Below are positions 15,639 to 24,636 of a stretch of 64,000 bases of DNA, piece after piece. Made by a program: the position numbers and the translations under genes. This stretch comes from [Clostridium] symbiosum. Lineage in GTDB: Bacteria; Bacillota; Clostridia; Lachnospirales; Lachnospiraceae. The DNA lies in contig JAETSN010000005.1 in NCBI GenBank assembly GCA_021769625.1, positions 1 to 64,000 on the forward strand, in the 5' to 3' direction. Under the pieces are notes generated by a model, which saw only the letters and a list, made by a program, of their open reading frames with translations, was not told where the DNA came from and made no database searches. The first letter of the stretch is position 1; every line of letters starts with the position of its first letter.

Positions 15639-16958
15639 TTAAATTGTCACTTCTGCCTGCTGGCTCTTTTTCAATCTATACAGAAGAGCCAAACCGCTGC
15701 CCGCCATCAATACACAACCGAAAATGGCAAGAATCCAAATGCGATTGTAAGCTGTCTCTGGTGCCAGATTTTCCTGCCATGATCCAATTACCGTATAGAT
15801 CCATGTGTCTGACGAATAGCCTATAAGAGATACTACTCCTGTCATGGTTCCGAAAATCTTTGGATCAACACCCGTTTCACCTGTACATGAAAAATTATTT
15901 GCCTTGCCCAGAAGCGCAAATAAACTCAAGATGATCGCTACCCCCATAAGTACTGGGAGTATCGCTGGATTTGCCGGCATGAGCATTGTCGCAATAAGCC
16001 CGACAACACTTAAGAAACCGGATACAATACAAAGTCTTGTCGGCGAACTTTTTAGTACCGCCGTAGACATTAATACTACTGAGAGCGGTCCGGCAACTAT
16101 CTTCATTACCTGATTACGGATGATAGAAAAGTAAGATGCCGTCGTCATATCCATACCGTAAATATCACACAAGAACGACTGCGTATATGTTAAGCAGGAA
16201 TAAACAATATAAGAGCCCAACACAATAAATGCCGCTATATATGTCATTGGATTTCTCAAAACCTGGCCCAGTACATTACGATTTTCTTTTTTCTTATTTT
16301 CCTTTTCTGCATCAGTCAGTTTTACTTTTTCCGTAATTGCCTTGTCTTCATGAAGCATTTTAGCAGGGATAAACAAATAAGATGCAAGAGCGATCAGAAT
16401 ACCCCATGCCGCATAAACAAGCCACACTATTCGCAGACTGTCCGGGTTTGCATTCGCACCAATCTTACTAAAGATAAATGTAGCTGTAAATGTTGTAATA
16501 AATGCGCCGACTCCCTCAAAGGAGCTCACCATAGGCAATATTTTCCCTTGCTCTTTTTGCGTTCCCAACAAGGCTGCAACTTTAGCAACAGGGCTCCAAA
16601 GCAAAGCTATTGTAGTAACTACCCATAAAAATTCTACTGAGAGAGCTACCCAGAACGGAGGATAAAGAGCCATAATGCCACACCCGAAAGAGGTTGCCAA
16701 CAAAGAAACAACGATCAAACTACGGCATGAAAAACGATCTGCGCTTACCCCTCCTATAACATAGAATACAAGAGCTGCCGTTCCATATACACTGAGCATT
16801 AGGCCAAGTTGAACATCCGTATAACCACACAAATCAACTAACTGCTCATGAAATGTATAGCGAATATATGGCGGCTCATATGAAAATCCCCATGTAAGCC
16901 CCAAAATCGCTACTATCAACCAACGGTTGATTTTAATTTTAGCTGATGATAAATCCAT
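15639..16958 (-). CDS. MFS transporter
   Basis: About 439 aa from the ATG at 16958, preceded by AAGGAG; an upstream ATG has no ribosome binding site. Twelve hydrophobic segments are visible in two bundles of six, with a charged central loop (residues about 185-225, rich in Lys/Glu). GGVSADRFSCRSLIVVS in the loop after helix 2 matches the MFS motif A. The substrate is unknown. It is convergent with the MerR gene and close to the dhaL operon, and its own promoter carries a MerR-type operator. It may bring in the substrate or export an end product of that pathway. Confidence 0.8.
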   Translation of the reverse strand: MDLSSAKIKINRWLIVAILGLTWGFSYEPPYIRYTFHEQLVDLCGYTDVQLGLMLSVYGTAALVFYVIGGVSADRFSCRSLIVVSLLATSFGCGIMALYPPFWVALSVEFLWVVTTIALLWSPVAKVAALLGTQKEQGKILPMVSSFEGVGAFITTFTATFIFSKIGANANPDSLRIVWLVYAAWGILIALASYLFIPAKMLHEDKAITEKVKLTDAEKENKKKENRNVLGQVLRNPMTYIAAFIVLGSYIVYSCLTYTQSFLCDIYGMDMTTASYFSIIRNQVMKIVAGPLSVVLMSTAVLKSSPTRLCIVSGFLSVVGLIATMLMPANPAILPVLMGVAIILSLFALLGKANNFSCTGETGVDPKIFGTMTGVVSLIGYSSDTWIYTVIGSWQENLAPETAYNRIWILAIFGCVLMAGSGLALLYRLKKSQQAEVTI

Positions 16959-17037
16959 ATACTTTTCTCCTTCCCTTTTCTTATAAGATTTATTCAACCC
17001 TCCGCTCACTAAAGGGTCGATTTCTTCAACTACTCTT

Positions 17038-17068
17038 ATGGTACTCTTTGTAGCTGCTATAAAGTCAA
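17038..17068 (-). promoter_or_regulatory. MerR-type promoter (19-bp spacer with palindromic operator)
   Basis: On the minus strand TTGACT (17063-17068) and TACCAT (17038-17043) are separated by 19 bases, too long for RNA polymerase alone. The spacer region holds the imperfect palindrome CTTTGTAGCTGCTATAAAG (17046-17064). This geometry is characteristic of MerR activators. It lies about 80 bases before the MFS start. Confidence 0.7.
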
Positions 17069-17253
17069 TCTAAAAAGGAGTATTTTTTTCTTGTAAATAT
17101 ATACAAGAATTAAGACACATTTTTATCATAATTTCCTAATAATCTTTGCGGGCACATTCCGTCATATTTTTATCAACAAACCAAACCTGATATTCATACC
17201 CTTCTTTTTTACTTTTCGTTTCTCAGAATGAAAACATTTTCTGTTAAAATAAA

Positions 17254-17272
17254 CCTTGTAGCTACTATAAAG
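17254..17272 (-). promoter_or_regulatory. Second copy of the MerR-type operator
   Basis: CCTTGTAGCTACTATAAAG matches the operator at 17046-17064 in 17 of 19 positions, about 208 bases further upstream of the MFS gene. A good promoter around it is not obvious, so it may be an auxiliary site or a remnant. Confidence 0.5.
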
Positions 17273-17306
17273 TTTTCGGGGAAGATCATGCAGATTCGCA
17301 TAAAGT

Positions 17307-17336
17307 AAAAAGGACAGCCTTTCGACTGTCCTTTTT
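17307..17336. terminator. Bidirectional intrinsic terminator after ftsH
   Basis: An 11-bp stem (AAAAAGGACAG with CTGTCCTTTTT) has T-runs on both strands. It lies between the ftsH stop at 17470 and the upstream region of the MFS gene. The rest of 17069-17469 is AT-rich and shows no gene. Confidence 0.8.
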
Positions 17337-17469
17337 AGAGAAGGTATTTCTTTCTTATGGGGTATAGCAAAAAACTATATAATGTATTGGGGGGTTACAA
17401 GTAGTATAATAACATACCACCCCTCTGTCCACAAGACTTAGAATTCACAAATTTCACAAATTTCGTTGT

Positions 17470-19293
17470 TCAAATTTGTTGAAATTGCACAAACAAATTT
17501 TCAAACTCTTCTCTGTTTATCTTTTCCTTCTCCAGCAGGAGCTCCGCACACCTGTGCAGTATCTGCTCATGACTTAAAATGATCTCCTTCGCCTCTTTGT
17601 AGCATTTATCTATGATCGCCTTTACTTCCTTATCGATCTCTCCCGCCACATTTTCGCTGTGGCTCTTCGCATGGGCGAGATCCCTGCCGATAAACACCTC
17701 GTCATCATCATCGTCATAGCAGACCACGCCGATATTTTCCGACATCCCGTATCTTGTGACCATCATACGGGCTTCCTTTGTCGCCTTGCGTATGTCGGAG
17801 GACGCGCCTGTGGTGATATCGTCAAAAATGATCTCCTCCGCGATACGCCCGCCCAAAGATACCATGATATCCTGCTCCATCCGTCCCCTTGTCAGGAACA
17901 TCTCATCCTTGTCCGGCAGGGGCATCGTATAACCCGCTGCGCCTACCCCGGTAGGAATAATGGAGACCGTATAGACAGGCCCCACATCGGGCAGCACATG
18001 GAATAAGATGGCATGTCCCGCCTCGTGGTAGGCCGTGATCTTCTTTTCCTTGTCGGAGATGATCCTGCTCTTTTTCTCGGAACCGATACCCACCTTGACA
18101 AAAGCTTTGTTGATATCCTCCTGACAGATATATTTCCGCTCGTCCTTCGCCGCCACGATAGCAGCTTCATTCAGGAGATTTTCCAGATCAGCACCGGTAA
18201 ACCCTGCCGTAGTCTGGGCAATGTGCTCCAGATTCACGTCGTCTCCCAGAGGCTTGTTTTTTGCATGGGTCAGAAGAATCTCTTTCCTGCCGCCCACATC
18301 GGGCCTTCCCACCACGATCTTCCGGTCAAACCTGCCCGGACGCATGATCGCCGGGTCCAGTATATCCACACGGTTCGTCGCCGCGATGACGATAACGCCC
18401 TCGTTCACGCCGAAGCCGTCCATCTCCACCAGAAGCTGGTTCAGCGTCTGTTCCCTCTCGTCATGTCCGCCGCCCATACCGGTACCGCGCTGCCTTGCCA
18501 CCGCATCGATCTCATCGATAAATACGATACAAGGTTCGTGCTTTTTGGCTTCACTGAACAGGTCCCTGACACGGGATGCGCCGACGCCCACGTACATTTC
18601 CACAAAATCCGAACCGGAAATGGAGAAAAACGGTACACCCGCCTCCCCGGCGATCGCCTTAGCCAGTAAAGTTTTACCTGTGCCGGGAGGCCCCTCCAAC
18701 AGAACGCCCTTCGGGATCCTCGCCCCGACTTCGATAAATTTACCGGGGTTTTTCAAAAACTGGACGATCTCCTGCAGGTCTTCTTTTTCCTCCTTCAGGC
18801 CCGCCACACCGTCAAAGGTGACACTGTCATCCCCCAGCGACAATCTGGCCCGGCTCTTCCCGAAATTCGCCATCCTGCCGGCACCGCCGCCGCCTCTGTT
18901 CATAATGGAAATCACCACCATGACCACAAGCATGCTGACCCCCAACGGCAGGATCACCGTCGTCAGGATGCTCTCGCCCTCCGCCTTATTTATCACAGGA
19001 TATATTTTATATTCTTTCAGCATCTCCTCCGCTTTCGCCACATCCGTCACCTGGACGATCATCTGTCCGCCGTTCGACAGCGTAAGCTCCACCGATCCGG
19101 TAGGCGGTGTCTGGCTGGGCGTGATCCTGGCTTCCTTCACCAGTCCTGAGGACAATACTTCCTCCATATTCTGGATGGTGTATCCGCCCCTTTTTCCCGA
19201 ATAAAAACTTACCATCGACAAAACGCCGAGAAGAATCACCAAAAGCAATACATATCCCGTTATTCCTCTGTTAGGTTTATTGTTCTGATCCAA
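17470..19293 (-). CDS. ftsH: ATP-dependent zinc metalloprotease FtsH
   Basis: 607 aa, standard length. Two membrane segments (about 12-30 and 108-130) flank an extracytoplasmic domain. Then come the AAA domain with Walker A GPPGTGKT (201-208), Walker B IVFIDEID and the second region of homology ([20 protein letters not shown]), and the peptidase domain with zinc motif HEAGH. It degrades membrane and short-lived cytosolic proteins as a hexamer. The pore motif FVEMYVG is present. It is the last gene of the conserved spoIIE-tilS-hpt-ftsH block, with a terminator about 130 bases downstream. Confidence 0.97.
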   Translation of the reverse strand: MDQNNKPNRGITGYVLLLVILLGVLSMVSFYSGKRGGYTIQNMEEVLSSGLVKEARITPSQTPPTGSVELTLSNGGQMIVQVTDVAKAEEMLKEYKIYPVINKAEGESILTTVILPLGVSMLVVMVVISIMNRGGGGAGRMANFGKSRARLSLGDDSVTFDGVAGLKEEKEDLQEIVQFLKNPGKFIEVGARIPKGVLLEGPPGTGKTLLAKAIAGEAGVPFFSISGSDFVEMYVGVGASRVRDLFSEAKKHEPCIVFIDEIDAVARQRGTGMGGGHDEREQTLNQLLVEMDGFGVNEGVIVIAATNRVDILDPAIMRPGRFDRKIVVGRPDVGGRKEILLTHAKNKPLGDDVNLEHIAQTTAGFTGADLENLLNEAAIVAAKDERKYICQEDINKAFVKVGIGSEKKSRIISDKEKKITAYHEAGHAILFHVLPDVGPVYTVSIIPTGVGAAGYTMPLPDKDEMFLTRGRMEQDIMVSLGGRIAEEIIFDDITTGASSDIRKATKEARMMVTRYGMSENIGVVCYDDDDDEVFIGRDLAHAKSHSENVAGEIDKEVKAIIDKCYKEAKEIILSHEQILHRCAELLLEKEKINREEFENLFVQFQQI

Positions 19294-19364
19294 AATCTCT
19301 TACTCCTTTTTCTTTTATAACAGGCTTTACTATGATCCGCAGCCCTCTGCCCGTCTATACGGAA

Positions 19365-19889
19365 TCAGTCAAATTCCACAACGCCGATATACGGAAGATT
19401 TCTGTATTTCTGGTCATAGTCCAACCCGTAGCCTACCACAAATTCATCCGGAATCTGGAAGCAGGTATAATCCGCATGTACATCCACGACCCGTCTCTCC
19501 GGTTTGTCAAGCAGTGTGCAGAGCTTTACGCTCCTCGGCCCTCTGTCCTTCAGCATATCCAGAAGATAACTCAGCGTCCTCCCGGAATCCACGATATCTT
19601 CCACCACAAGTACGTCCTTATCCTTCAGCGGCTCGTCCAGATCCTTCACGATCCTGACCACCCCGCTGGATTTTGTGGAACTGCCGTAACTGGATACCGA
19701 CATAAAATCAAGCGATACCGGCACAGTGATCCGTTTTGCCAGCTCACACATAAAGAAAGCGCCGCCCTTCAACACACAGATAAGATGTACCTGCTTTCCT
19801 TCATAATCTCTACTGATCTGATCGCCGATCTCCTGGATCCGCCTGTCAACTTCTTCTTCCGTCAATAAAACTCTCACATGTTCTGCCAT
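19365..19889 (-). CDS. hpt: Hypoxanthine phosphoribosyltransferase
   Basis: 174 aa. The PRPP-binding motif VLVVEDIVDSGRTL (about 94-107) is intact, as are CVLKGGAFF for the cis-peptide loop and the C-terminal IPDEFVVGYGLDY that contacts the purine. It salvages hypoxanthine and guanine to IMP and GMP. The gene lies between tilS (13 bases) and ftsH (71 bases), the usual Firmicute order, where Hpt and TilS often share control. Confidence 0.95.
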   Translation of the reverse strand: MAEHVRVLLTEEEVDRRIQEIGDQISRDYEGKQVHLICVLKGGAFFMCELAKRITVPVSLDFMSVSSYGSSTKSSGVVRIVKDLDEPLKDKDVLVVEDIVDSGRTLSYLLDMLKDRGPRSVKLCTLLDKPERRVVDVHADYTCFQIPDEFVVGYGLDYDQKYRNLPYIGVVEFD

Positions 19890-19902
19890 GTTTCCTCCTT
19901 TG

Positions 19903-21489
19903 CTATCCTCCTGTGCAGATCTCGATCTGCAAAATGGTTTTTGTCTCTCCGGTCACTTTATAATAACTGCTGATCCGTCCTCCCGGCACCCACATCACAT
20001 GGGAAGCATCCGCAAATAGCCAGAGCCGCTCCCTGCACGAAACCGGCAGTTTCACCCCGATCAGATAGCGCCGAAGACTCTTACGGTTCATCGCCCCGTC
20101 AATCGAAAGATAATCCCCGCTTTGCCGATGTCTCAGGGAGAACGATGTTTCTATTTTATCATAATCAAACCATTTCGTATACGTTTTTTCCGGAATACAT
20201 TCCATGATTTCCGAAAGATTTCGGATCCCGAAACGCCTTTTCACCGCCGTTTCATCCGAGAGATCTATTATTTCCGCCCTGAACAAAGGCGGTTCCTCCC
20301 CGCATAAAAATCCGCCGGTCTCTGGCAGAAGCTCCGACAGGGCAGATTCATTTCCCTCTCCGCTCCCCCGGAAGAATAGCAGCTTTTGATAAAGCTTTTG
20401 CACGCGCACGCCGCCCGGCAAAATAATCTGTCCGTTTCCCTGCTTCCCTGCCAGCCTCAAAGTATCCTCCACATGCACCGCTCCGATGTCCTTCCGGCCG
20501 GGCAGCATTTTTCCAAGCCCGTACAGAATGACCTGTTTCTGTAAAAAAACATCCTCCGTCAGCAGGAGCGCAGTATCAAAAACCAAAAGGTCGCCCTGCC
20601 GGATGGATATCTTTTCATAAGCCTCTTCTGTCTGCCGCCTGATATAACCCTCCGCCTCCCGCAGGATCTGTGCCGTTTTTCCGATATGGGAAACCGCTCC
20701 CCGGGAAACTTCAGCCTCCGCCAGCGGCAGGATCTGATGCCGGATCTTATTTCTGCTGTAATTTACCGATGCGTTTGTGGCATCTTCGCGCCAGCCGATA
20801 CCCTTTCCCCTCAGATACGCCTCGATCTCTTCTCTCGATAAGCAGAGTATGGGGCGGATGATATCCTCCCTCTTTGGCAGGATCCCCCGCAGTCCCGAAA
20901 GCCCGCAGCCCCTGAAAAGCTGAAACAGGACTGTCTCCGCCTGATCGTTTTCATGGTGGGCCGTGGCGATCTTAAATCGGAACTGACAGTTATTCCCTGC
21001 GTCTGCCTCTTCCCGGCCCTCTGCCTGCCGCTGCCCCTGACCTGCATCAGATTCCCCCGAATCCTCTGCCTGCCGCCGACTCTGGCCCGCCCCAGATTCC
21101 TCCGGTCCGGAACCTGCAGCCTCTTCCTCCTCCCAGCGCTCCAGACATTTCCGAAAATCGAGGTACCGCAGAACCCTTCCAGCCTCTTCCTCTCCAAGTC
21201 CCTTTTCCTTCGCGTAAGCCGGCACATCTTCCCGGAAAACATAACAGGGCACACCCTCCTTCTCACAGAGCGCCCTCACAAAGGTGACATCTCCCTCCGC
21301 CTCCCGGCGGATGCCGTGATGGACATGAACCGCCCGCAGTTCGAACCCAAGCTCCTCCCTCAGCTCCAGAAGCAGACAGAACAGACAGACAGAATCCGCG
21401 CCGCCGGACAACCCCAGCAAAATCCTGTCACCCTTCCGGATCAACTTTTCTCTTTCAATAAATTCCTTAACCTTTTCCCGTGTACCCAT
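19903..21489 (-). CDS. tilS: tRNA(Ile)-lysidine synthetase with a repeat insertion
   Basis: 528 aa. The PP-loop LLGLSGGADS (24-33) binds ATP. Other TilS marks are HVHHGIR, TAHHENDQAET and LSREEIEAYL. It converts C34 of the AUA-reading tRNA(Ile) to lysidine and is essential. Residues about 120-167 are an unusual Gly/Ser/Gln/Glu insertion between the PP-loop half and HHENDQ, containing two tandem 15-residue units (SGAGQSRRQAEDSGE then SDAGQGQRQAEGREE). The insertion is absent from typical TilS and probably forms a flexible surface loop. The C-terminal TilS domain is present. It starts 68 bases after the spoIIE-like stop. Confidence 0.95.
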   Translation of the reverse strand: MGTREKVKEFIEREKLIRKGDRILLGLSGGADSVCLFCLLLELREELGFELRAVHVHHGIRREAEGDVTFVRALCEKEGVPCYVFREDVPAYAKEKGLGEEEAGRVLRYLDFRKCLERWEEEEAAGSGPEESGAGQSRRQAEDSGESDAGQGQRQAEGREEADAGNNCQFRFKIATAHHENDQAETVLFQLFRGCGLSGLRGILPKREDIIRPILCLSREEIEAYLRGKGIGWREDATNASVNYSRNKIRHQILPLAEAEVSRGAVSHIGKTAQILREAEGYIRRQTEEAYEKISIRQGDLLVFDTALLLTEDVFLQKQVILYGLGKMLPGRKDIGAVHVEDTLRLAGKQGNGQIILPGGVRVQKLYQKLLFFRGSGEGNESALSELLPETGGFLCGEEPPLFRAEIIDLSDETAVKRRFGIRNLSEIMECIPEKTYTKWFDYDKIETSFSLRHRQSGDYLSIDGAMNRKSLRRYLIGVKLPVSCRERLWLFADASHVMWVPGGRISSYYKVTGETKTILQIEICTGG

Positions 21490-21557
21490 TCCTTAACTTT
21501 ATAGTAAACATCCCAAAAAAGCAAGCATTTCCTACAGTACTCAGTCCCCTTCATCTT

Positions 21558-22736
21558 TTACCTCGTCCTCTCCCAAAATCCGGTCACCAGCACGGTCATA
21601 TCGTCCCGCACCTCCCCCTTGCACTGCCCCAGCACATAGCCCAGGATATCATTCGCCAGTTCACTGGGATTTTTGCTCTGGAACCGGCTGATGATCTCCG
21701 GCAGAGCCGCCTCTCCGACTCCTTGATTCAAAGCATCCACCACGCCGTCCGACAGCAGGATGATATAATCCCCGTCCTCCAGATATCTGGTCACCGACTC
21801 GCTCTCCGGCTCCTCGATCAGCCCCAGCGGCAGATTCCGGGAGGAGATCTGCTCCACCAGGTTATCACGTTTCAGATAGGAGGGCGCCGCCCCCACCTTG
21901 CAGAAATGGCAGGTCCCCCGGTACAGGTCGATACTGCAGCAATCTATCGTGGACGTATTTTGCTCTGCACCGCCGGTCAGCAGGACGCCGTTCACAAGCC
22001 GTATCGCAGCCTCCGCGGAAAATCCCGCCTCCAGAAAGCGCTGCATCAGATCCACCACCGTGGCGCTGCTCTTTAGCGCGCTCTCCCCGGCGCCCATACC
22101 GTCGGAGAGCAGGATCGCCACGCTCCCCTCCCCATGCTCAAAGCTCTCAAAATTGTCCCCGGAAACCGTCTCGGCCTGCTTGATCGCCTTTGCGCTTCCG
22201 GTCAGAACATGATAGGAGGGTTCCTCCTGAAACAGATAAGTCCCCCACTCCTGGGACAGGAAAAAACTGCAGTTCCGATGGGGTACAAGCCGCATGTCCA
22301 GAAGTACCGACAAAAGCCCCGCCGCATCCTCCGAGGAAATACTGACTGCCTTCAGCGTCCTGAGCTGTATACTGTACTGTCTGTGGCCGTCTCCCGCCCG
22401 TATGTAAAAAAGATCTCCCACAAGGATACCTTCCGTCCTCATTTCCCGCACCAGCTGCCGGTATTTTTTCTCGCTGATCCTCTCCACGCTCCTCTCCTGC
22501 CCGGCAATGTCGGAAAGCATGCGGGACATTTCCTGAAGCTGTCCGGCAAATACCGCCCTCTGTTCCGAGAGCTGCCTCTCCCACAGGATCAATTGCCTCT
22601 CTCCCTCCGTATATCCTTTTTTTTCACTTTCCGCTTCTGTCGTAAAGCTCTGAAAGGTATCCGCCAGTTCCCGGAATGAATCCGCATATTCCATCAGCCT
22701 CTGCCTTTCATAGTCCTGTATCATGGATGTTTCCAT
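21558..22736 (-). CDS. SpoIIE-type PP2C phosphatase lacking the membrane domain
   Basis: About 392 aa from the fourth of four tandem start codons, which is best spaced from AAGGAG. The C-terminal PP2C/SpoIIE phosphatase fold shows LLSDGMGAGESA, GAAPSYL, ILLSDGVVDAL and DDMTVLVTGF, which carry the metal aspartates. The N-terminal 90 residues are charged and coiled-coil-like. Bacillus SpoIIE is about 820 aa with some ten membrane helices before the phosphatase; here none exists. The neighbours (tilS, hpt, ftsH, divIC, yabQ, yabP) match the spoIIE locus, so it is probably the local SpoIIE equivalent dephosphorylating SpoIIAA to activate sigma-F. How it reaches the septum is unclear. Confidence 0.82.
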   Translation of the reverse strand: METSMIQDYERQRLMEYADSFRELADTFQSFTTEAESEKKGYTEGERQLILWERQLSEQRAVFAGQLQEMSRMLSDIAGQERSVERISEKKYRQLVREMRTEGILVGDLFYIRAGDGHRQYSIQLRTLKAVSISSEDAAGLLSVLLDMRLVPHRNCSFFLSQEWGTYLFQEEPSYHVLTGSAKAIKQAETVSGDNFESFEHGEGSVAILLSDGMGAGESALKSSATVVDLMQRFLEAGFSAEAAIRLVNGVLLTGGAEQNTSTIDCCSIDLYRGTCHFCKVGAAPSYLKRDNLVEQISSRNLPLGLIEEPESESVTRYLEDGDYIILLSDGVVDALNQGVGEAALPEIISRFQSKNPSELANDILGYVLGQCKGEVRDDMTVLVTGFWERTR

Positions 22737-22768
22737 CATCATCACTCCTTCCTGTTTTTTGTGTGATG

Positions 22769-22836
22769 ATTATAGACATATTCCCGGCACGATGTTTGTC
22801 AAAATCGCACCCGGACTTTCGGGTTTTTTCCGACAA
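22769..22836 (-). promoter_or_regulatory. Spo0A-type promoter with a 22-bp spacer
   Basis: On the minus strand TTGACA (22797-22802) and TATAAT (22769-22774) are separated by 22 bases, the atypical spacing of Spo0A-activated sigma-A promoters such as spoIIG and spoIIE in Bacillus. The sequence TTTGACAAAC around the -35 and CTTGTCGGAA about 26 bases upstream (22828-22836) each resemble the 0A box TGTCGAA, with one or two mismatches. Confidence 0.6.
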
Positions 22837-22891
22837 GAACCGCACAGGAACTTCATGCAGAACATTATGAAAGGGTATTTTTCCATTAAAA

Positions 22892-22915
22892 AAGCTGTCC
22901 GTTGCCGAACAGCTT
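22892..22915 (-). terminator. Terminator at the end of divIC
   Basis: The hairpin AAGCTGT...ACAGCTT with an inner CCG/CGG pairing is followed on the minus strand by TTTTTT. It overlaps the divIC stop codon and separates the HU/yab/divIC group from the spoIIE-like gene. A further hairpin with T-run on the plus strand is at 22808-22830. Confidence 0.75.
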
Positions 22916-23225
22916 ATTCTCCTTCCGTCTTAAAAACAATCTCATCTTCATACACAAGCCCTAACTTTTCTTTTGCCATGTCTTCAATATATTTCTGAGT
23001 CTGTGTATATTTCTCATATTCTCTGATCTCTTCCGCCCTTGCCTCTTCCTGGTCTATCTTCTCCTGCAGCTCTTCCTGCCTTGCCGCGTAAACCGCCTGT
23101 TTTTCCCTCAGCTCTCCTTTTCGGATGTTCACCACCACGATCAGCATGAGCAGTACCAGCGTGACGAGCATCATGGCAAACTTATTCTGTTTTCTTTTCT
23201 GGTATGCCACCCGTCTGCGTGCCAT
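22914..23225 (-). CDS. divIC: DivIC/FtsB-family septum formation initiator
   Basis: About 103 aa from the ATG at 23225, which has GGAGGG upstream; 16 further in-frame N-terminal codons have no site. A basic cytoplasmic start (MARRRVAYQKRKQNK) is followed by one membrane helix (MMLVTLVLLMLIVVVNI), then an extracytoplasmic coiled coil rich in Glu and Gln, and a short conserved end (KEKLGLVYEDEIVF). DivIC works with FtsL and DivIB in the division complex. Its place between yabQ and spoIIE matches Bacillus gene order. Confidence 0.88.
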   Translation of the reverse strand: MARRRVAYQKRKQNKFAMMLVTLVLLMLIVVVNIRKGELREKQAVYAARQEELQEKIDQEEARAEEIREYEKYTQTQKYIEDMAKEKLGLVYEDEIVFKTEGE

Positions 23226-23275
23226 CCTGCTCTCCCTCCATCCTGTTCCCGACTGAACAAAAATACAGATCACCC

Positions 23276-23788
23276 TTAATGTTTACATAATAATATTCTA
23301 ATCATTTTCCGAAACACCGTCAACTTCTTTTTTATCATTCTGTAAAAAAACCTGCATTTCCTGCCTAAAAGAACTTTCAGGGCATAACATTTCGATGCTG
23401 CGGCTTTCTTCGGCTTTTCCAGAACACCCCCTGCTTTTTTTCCGGCTTTTTCTGCGGCTCTGAAGGCTCCGGTTTTTGTTTTATTCAGCAGTTTTGAGCT
23501 GTATTTCACAAAAAAGGCTCCGACGGAAACCGTATAGAGGAAAATCCCGATGCACACCCCCAGTATCGTATAAAAACGCAGATGCCCGTTATGGTATTCA
23601 TAGAGCATTAGAAACGCCCTGACCCCCACCCAGAGCCAGTACAAAAAGTCCTCAAACGCCATGGCCAGCCCGTTATGTCCCACCACTCTCCTGAAAATGC
23701 GGAGCAGATCATAAGCAAAAGCTATTTCAATCCCGAAATAAGCAGCATACAGGAACAGAACAAACTCAGTCGTCACCAGTTCACTCAT
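23276..23788 (-). CDS. yabQ: Spore cortex biosynthesis protein YabQ
   Basis: 170 aa. The N-terminal 100 residues hold about four membrane helices with the YabQ pattern AYFGIEIAFAYDLLRIFRR, then FEDFLYWLWVGVRAF. The C-terminal 70 residues are basic and probably cytoplasmic. In Bacillus YabQ is needed for spore cortex formation and sits in the outer forespore membrane. It is 50 bases from divIC and 20 bases from yabP, consistent with one transcript. Confidence 0.9.
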   Translation of the reverse strand: MSELVTTEFVLFLYAAYFGIEIAFAYDLLRIFRRVVGHNGLAMAFEDFLYWLWVGVRAFLMLYEYHNGHLRFYTILGVCIGIFLYTVSVGAFFVKYSSKLLNKTKTGAFRAAEKAGKKAGGVLEKPKKAAASKCYALKVLLGRKCRFFYRMIKKKLTVFRKMIRILLCKH

Positions 23789-23808
23789 ATCGGCTTTCCC
23801 CTTTTTCC

Positions 23809-24141
23809 TTATTGAAACAATCTGGCAAAAAAGGACTCCGTTTTTTCTCTCGCACCTGATGTATCCGAGTAAGTCAGCGAATCCACGCTGCCGTCCACAT
23901 CCACTTCGCCTTTATCTAAAGAAAGCCTGCTGACATGGAGTTCCGACCCCTTAATCATCAGCATTCCCTGCTCTGTCTCAAGCAACACTTCATTGATATC
24001 AAAGGAAAGCACATCATTGACACCTGTGATCGTACAGGTTTTTCTTCCGGTCAGCACGATCTTATGGGTCCGTAGCTGCCCTCTGGCATAACTGCTGCCA
24101 TGTCCGTTATTATTATTAAAGCTGCCGCTTAAATCTTCCAT
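23809..24141 (-). CDS. yabP: Sporulation protein YabP
   Basis: 110 aa. The YabP/YqfC domain is recognisable from HKIVLTGRKTCTITGV, then VLSFDINEVLLETEQGMLMI and a LSLDKGEVDVDGSVDSLTYS end. YabP is made in the mother cell and is linked to cortex formation with YabQ. A GGGGAGG site precedes the ATG. The 163 bases between it and yabO hold no clear gene. A sporulation sigma promoter is likely there, but no match is strong enough to call. Confidence 0.9.
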   Translation of the reverse strand: MEDLSGSFNNNNGHGSSYARGQLRTHKIVLTGRKTCTITGVNDVLSFDINEVLLETEQGMLMIKGSELHVSRLSLDKGEVDVDGSVDSLTYSDTSGAREKTESFFARLFQ

Positions 24142-24304
24142 CCCGTTCCTCCCCTGATATAAACTCGAAAATCCAGACGCTGCGCCCTAGCCGCGCTTTG
24201 CATAGCCTGATATATCTGTCACGCAGCCGCCTGATCTCCCCTTGACATAATATATGAACGGGACGTCCATCTGATACCAGAATTTTACAGATTTTTCCGG
24301 GCGC

Positions 24305-24544
24305 TTATATATAGCGGTACATCTCCTTTGCCTCTTCCTTACGGACCACTTCCGCCACATCAAGCACTTCCACCTTAACCTCTTTAGAACCAAACTGAAT
24401 CGTGATGACATCTCCTGTTTTCACCGCCGTACCTGCCTTGGCAGGTTTGTCATTGATCAGCACCCTCCCTGCATCGCAGGCCTCATTTGCCACGGTGCGC
24501 CTTTTAATAAGCCGCGACACCTTTAAGTATTTATCCAGCCTCAT
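24305..24544 (-). CDS. rqcP: S4-domain protein RqcP (YabO/YlmH-like ribosome quality control)
   Basis: 79 aa from the ATG at 24544 (AAGGAG, good spacing). It is a single S4 RNA-binding domain: MRLDKYLKVSRLIKRRTVAN, then GRVLINDKPAKAGTAVKTGD. In Bacillus RqcP (YabO) binds stalled 50S subunits with RqcH and helps add C-terminal alanine tails. It follows HU after a terminator-like hairpin and precedes yabP, the standard order. Confidence 0.93.
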   Translation of the reverse strand: MRLDKYLKVSRLIKRRTVANEACDAGRVLINDKPAKAGTAVKTGDVITIQFGSKEVKVEVLDVAEVVRKEEAKEMYRYI

Positions 24545-24572
24545 AATAGTTCTCCTTATCACCTAACAGAAA

Positions 24573-24600
24573 ACCCGGACAGCGCTGCTGCCCGGGCTTT
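24573..24600. terminator. Terminator between HU and rqcP
   Basis: The hairpin CCCGG(A)CAGC / GCTG(C)CCGGG lies 37 bases after the HU stop. On the minus strand it is followed by TTTTC, on the plus strand by TTTTT. It probably lowers read-through from the strong HU promoter into rqcP. Confidence 0.7.
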
Positions 24601-24636
24601 TTCAGTGTGCACAAATTACACATCTTCTCCAGCAAT

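Noticed and set aside
24187..24411. Minus-strand 74-codon ORF overlapping rqcP
   Set aside because: It overlaps rqcP in another frame, has no ribosome binding site and low protein-like character.
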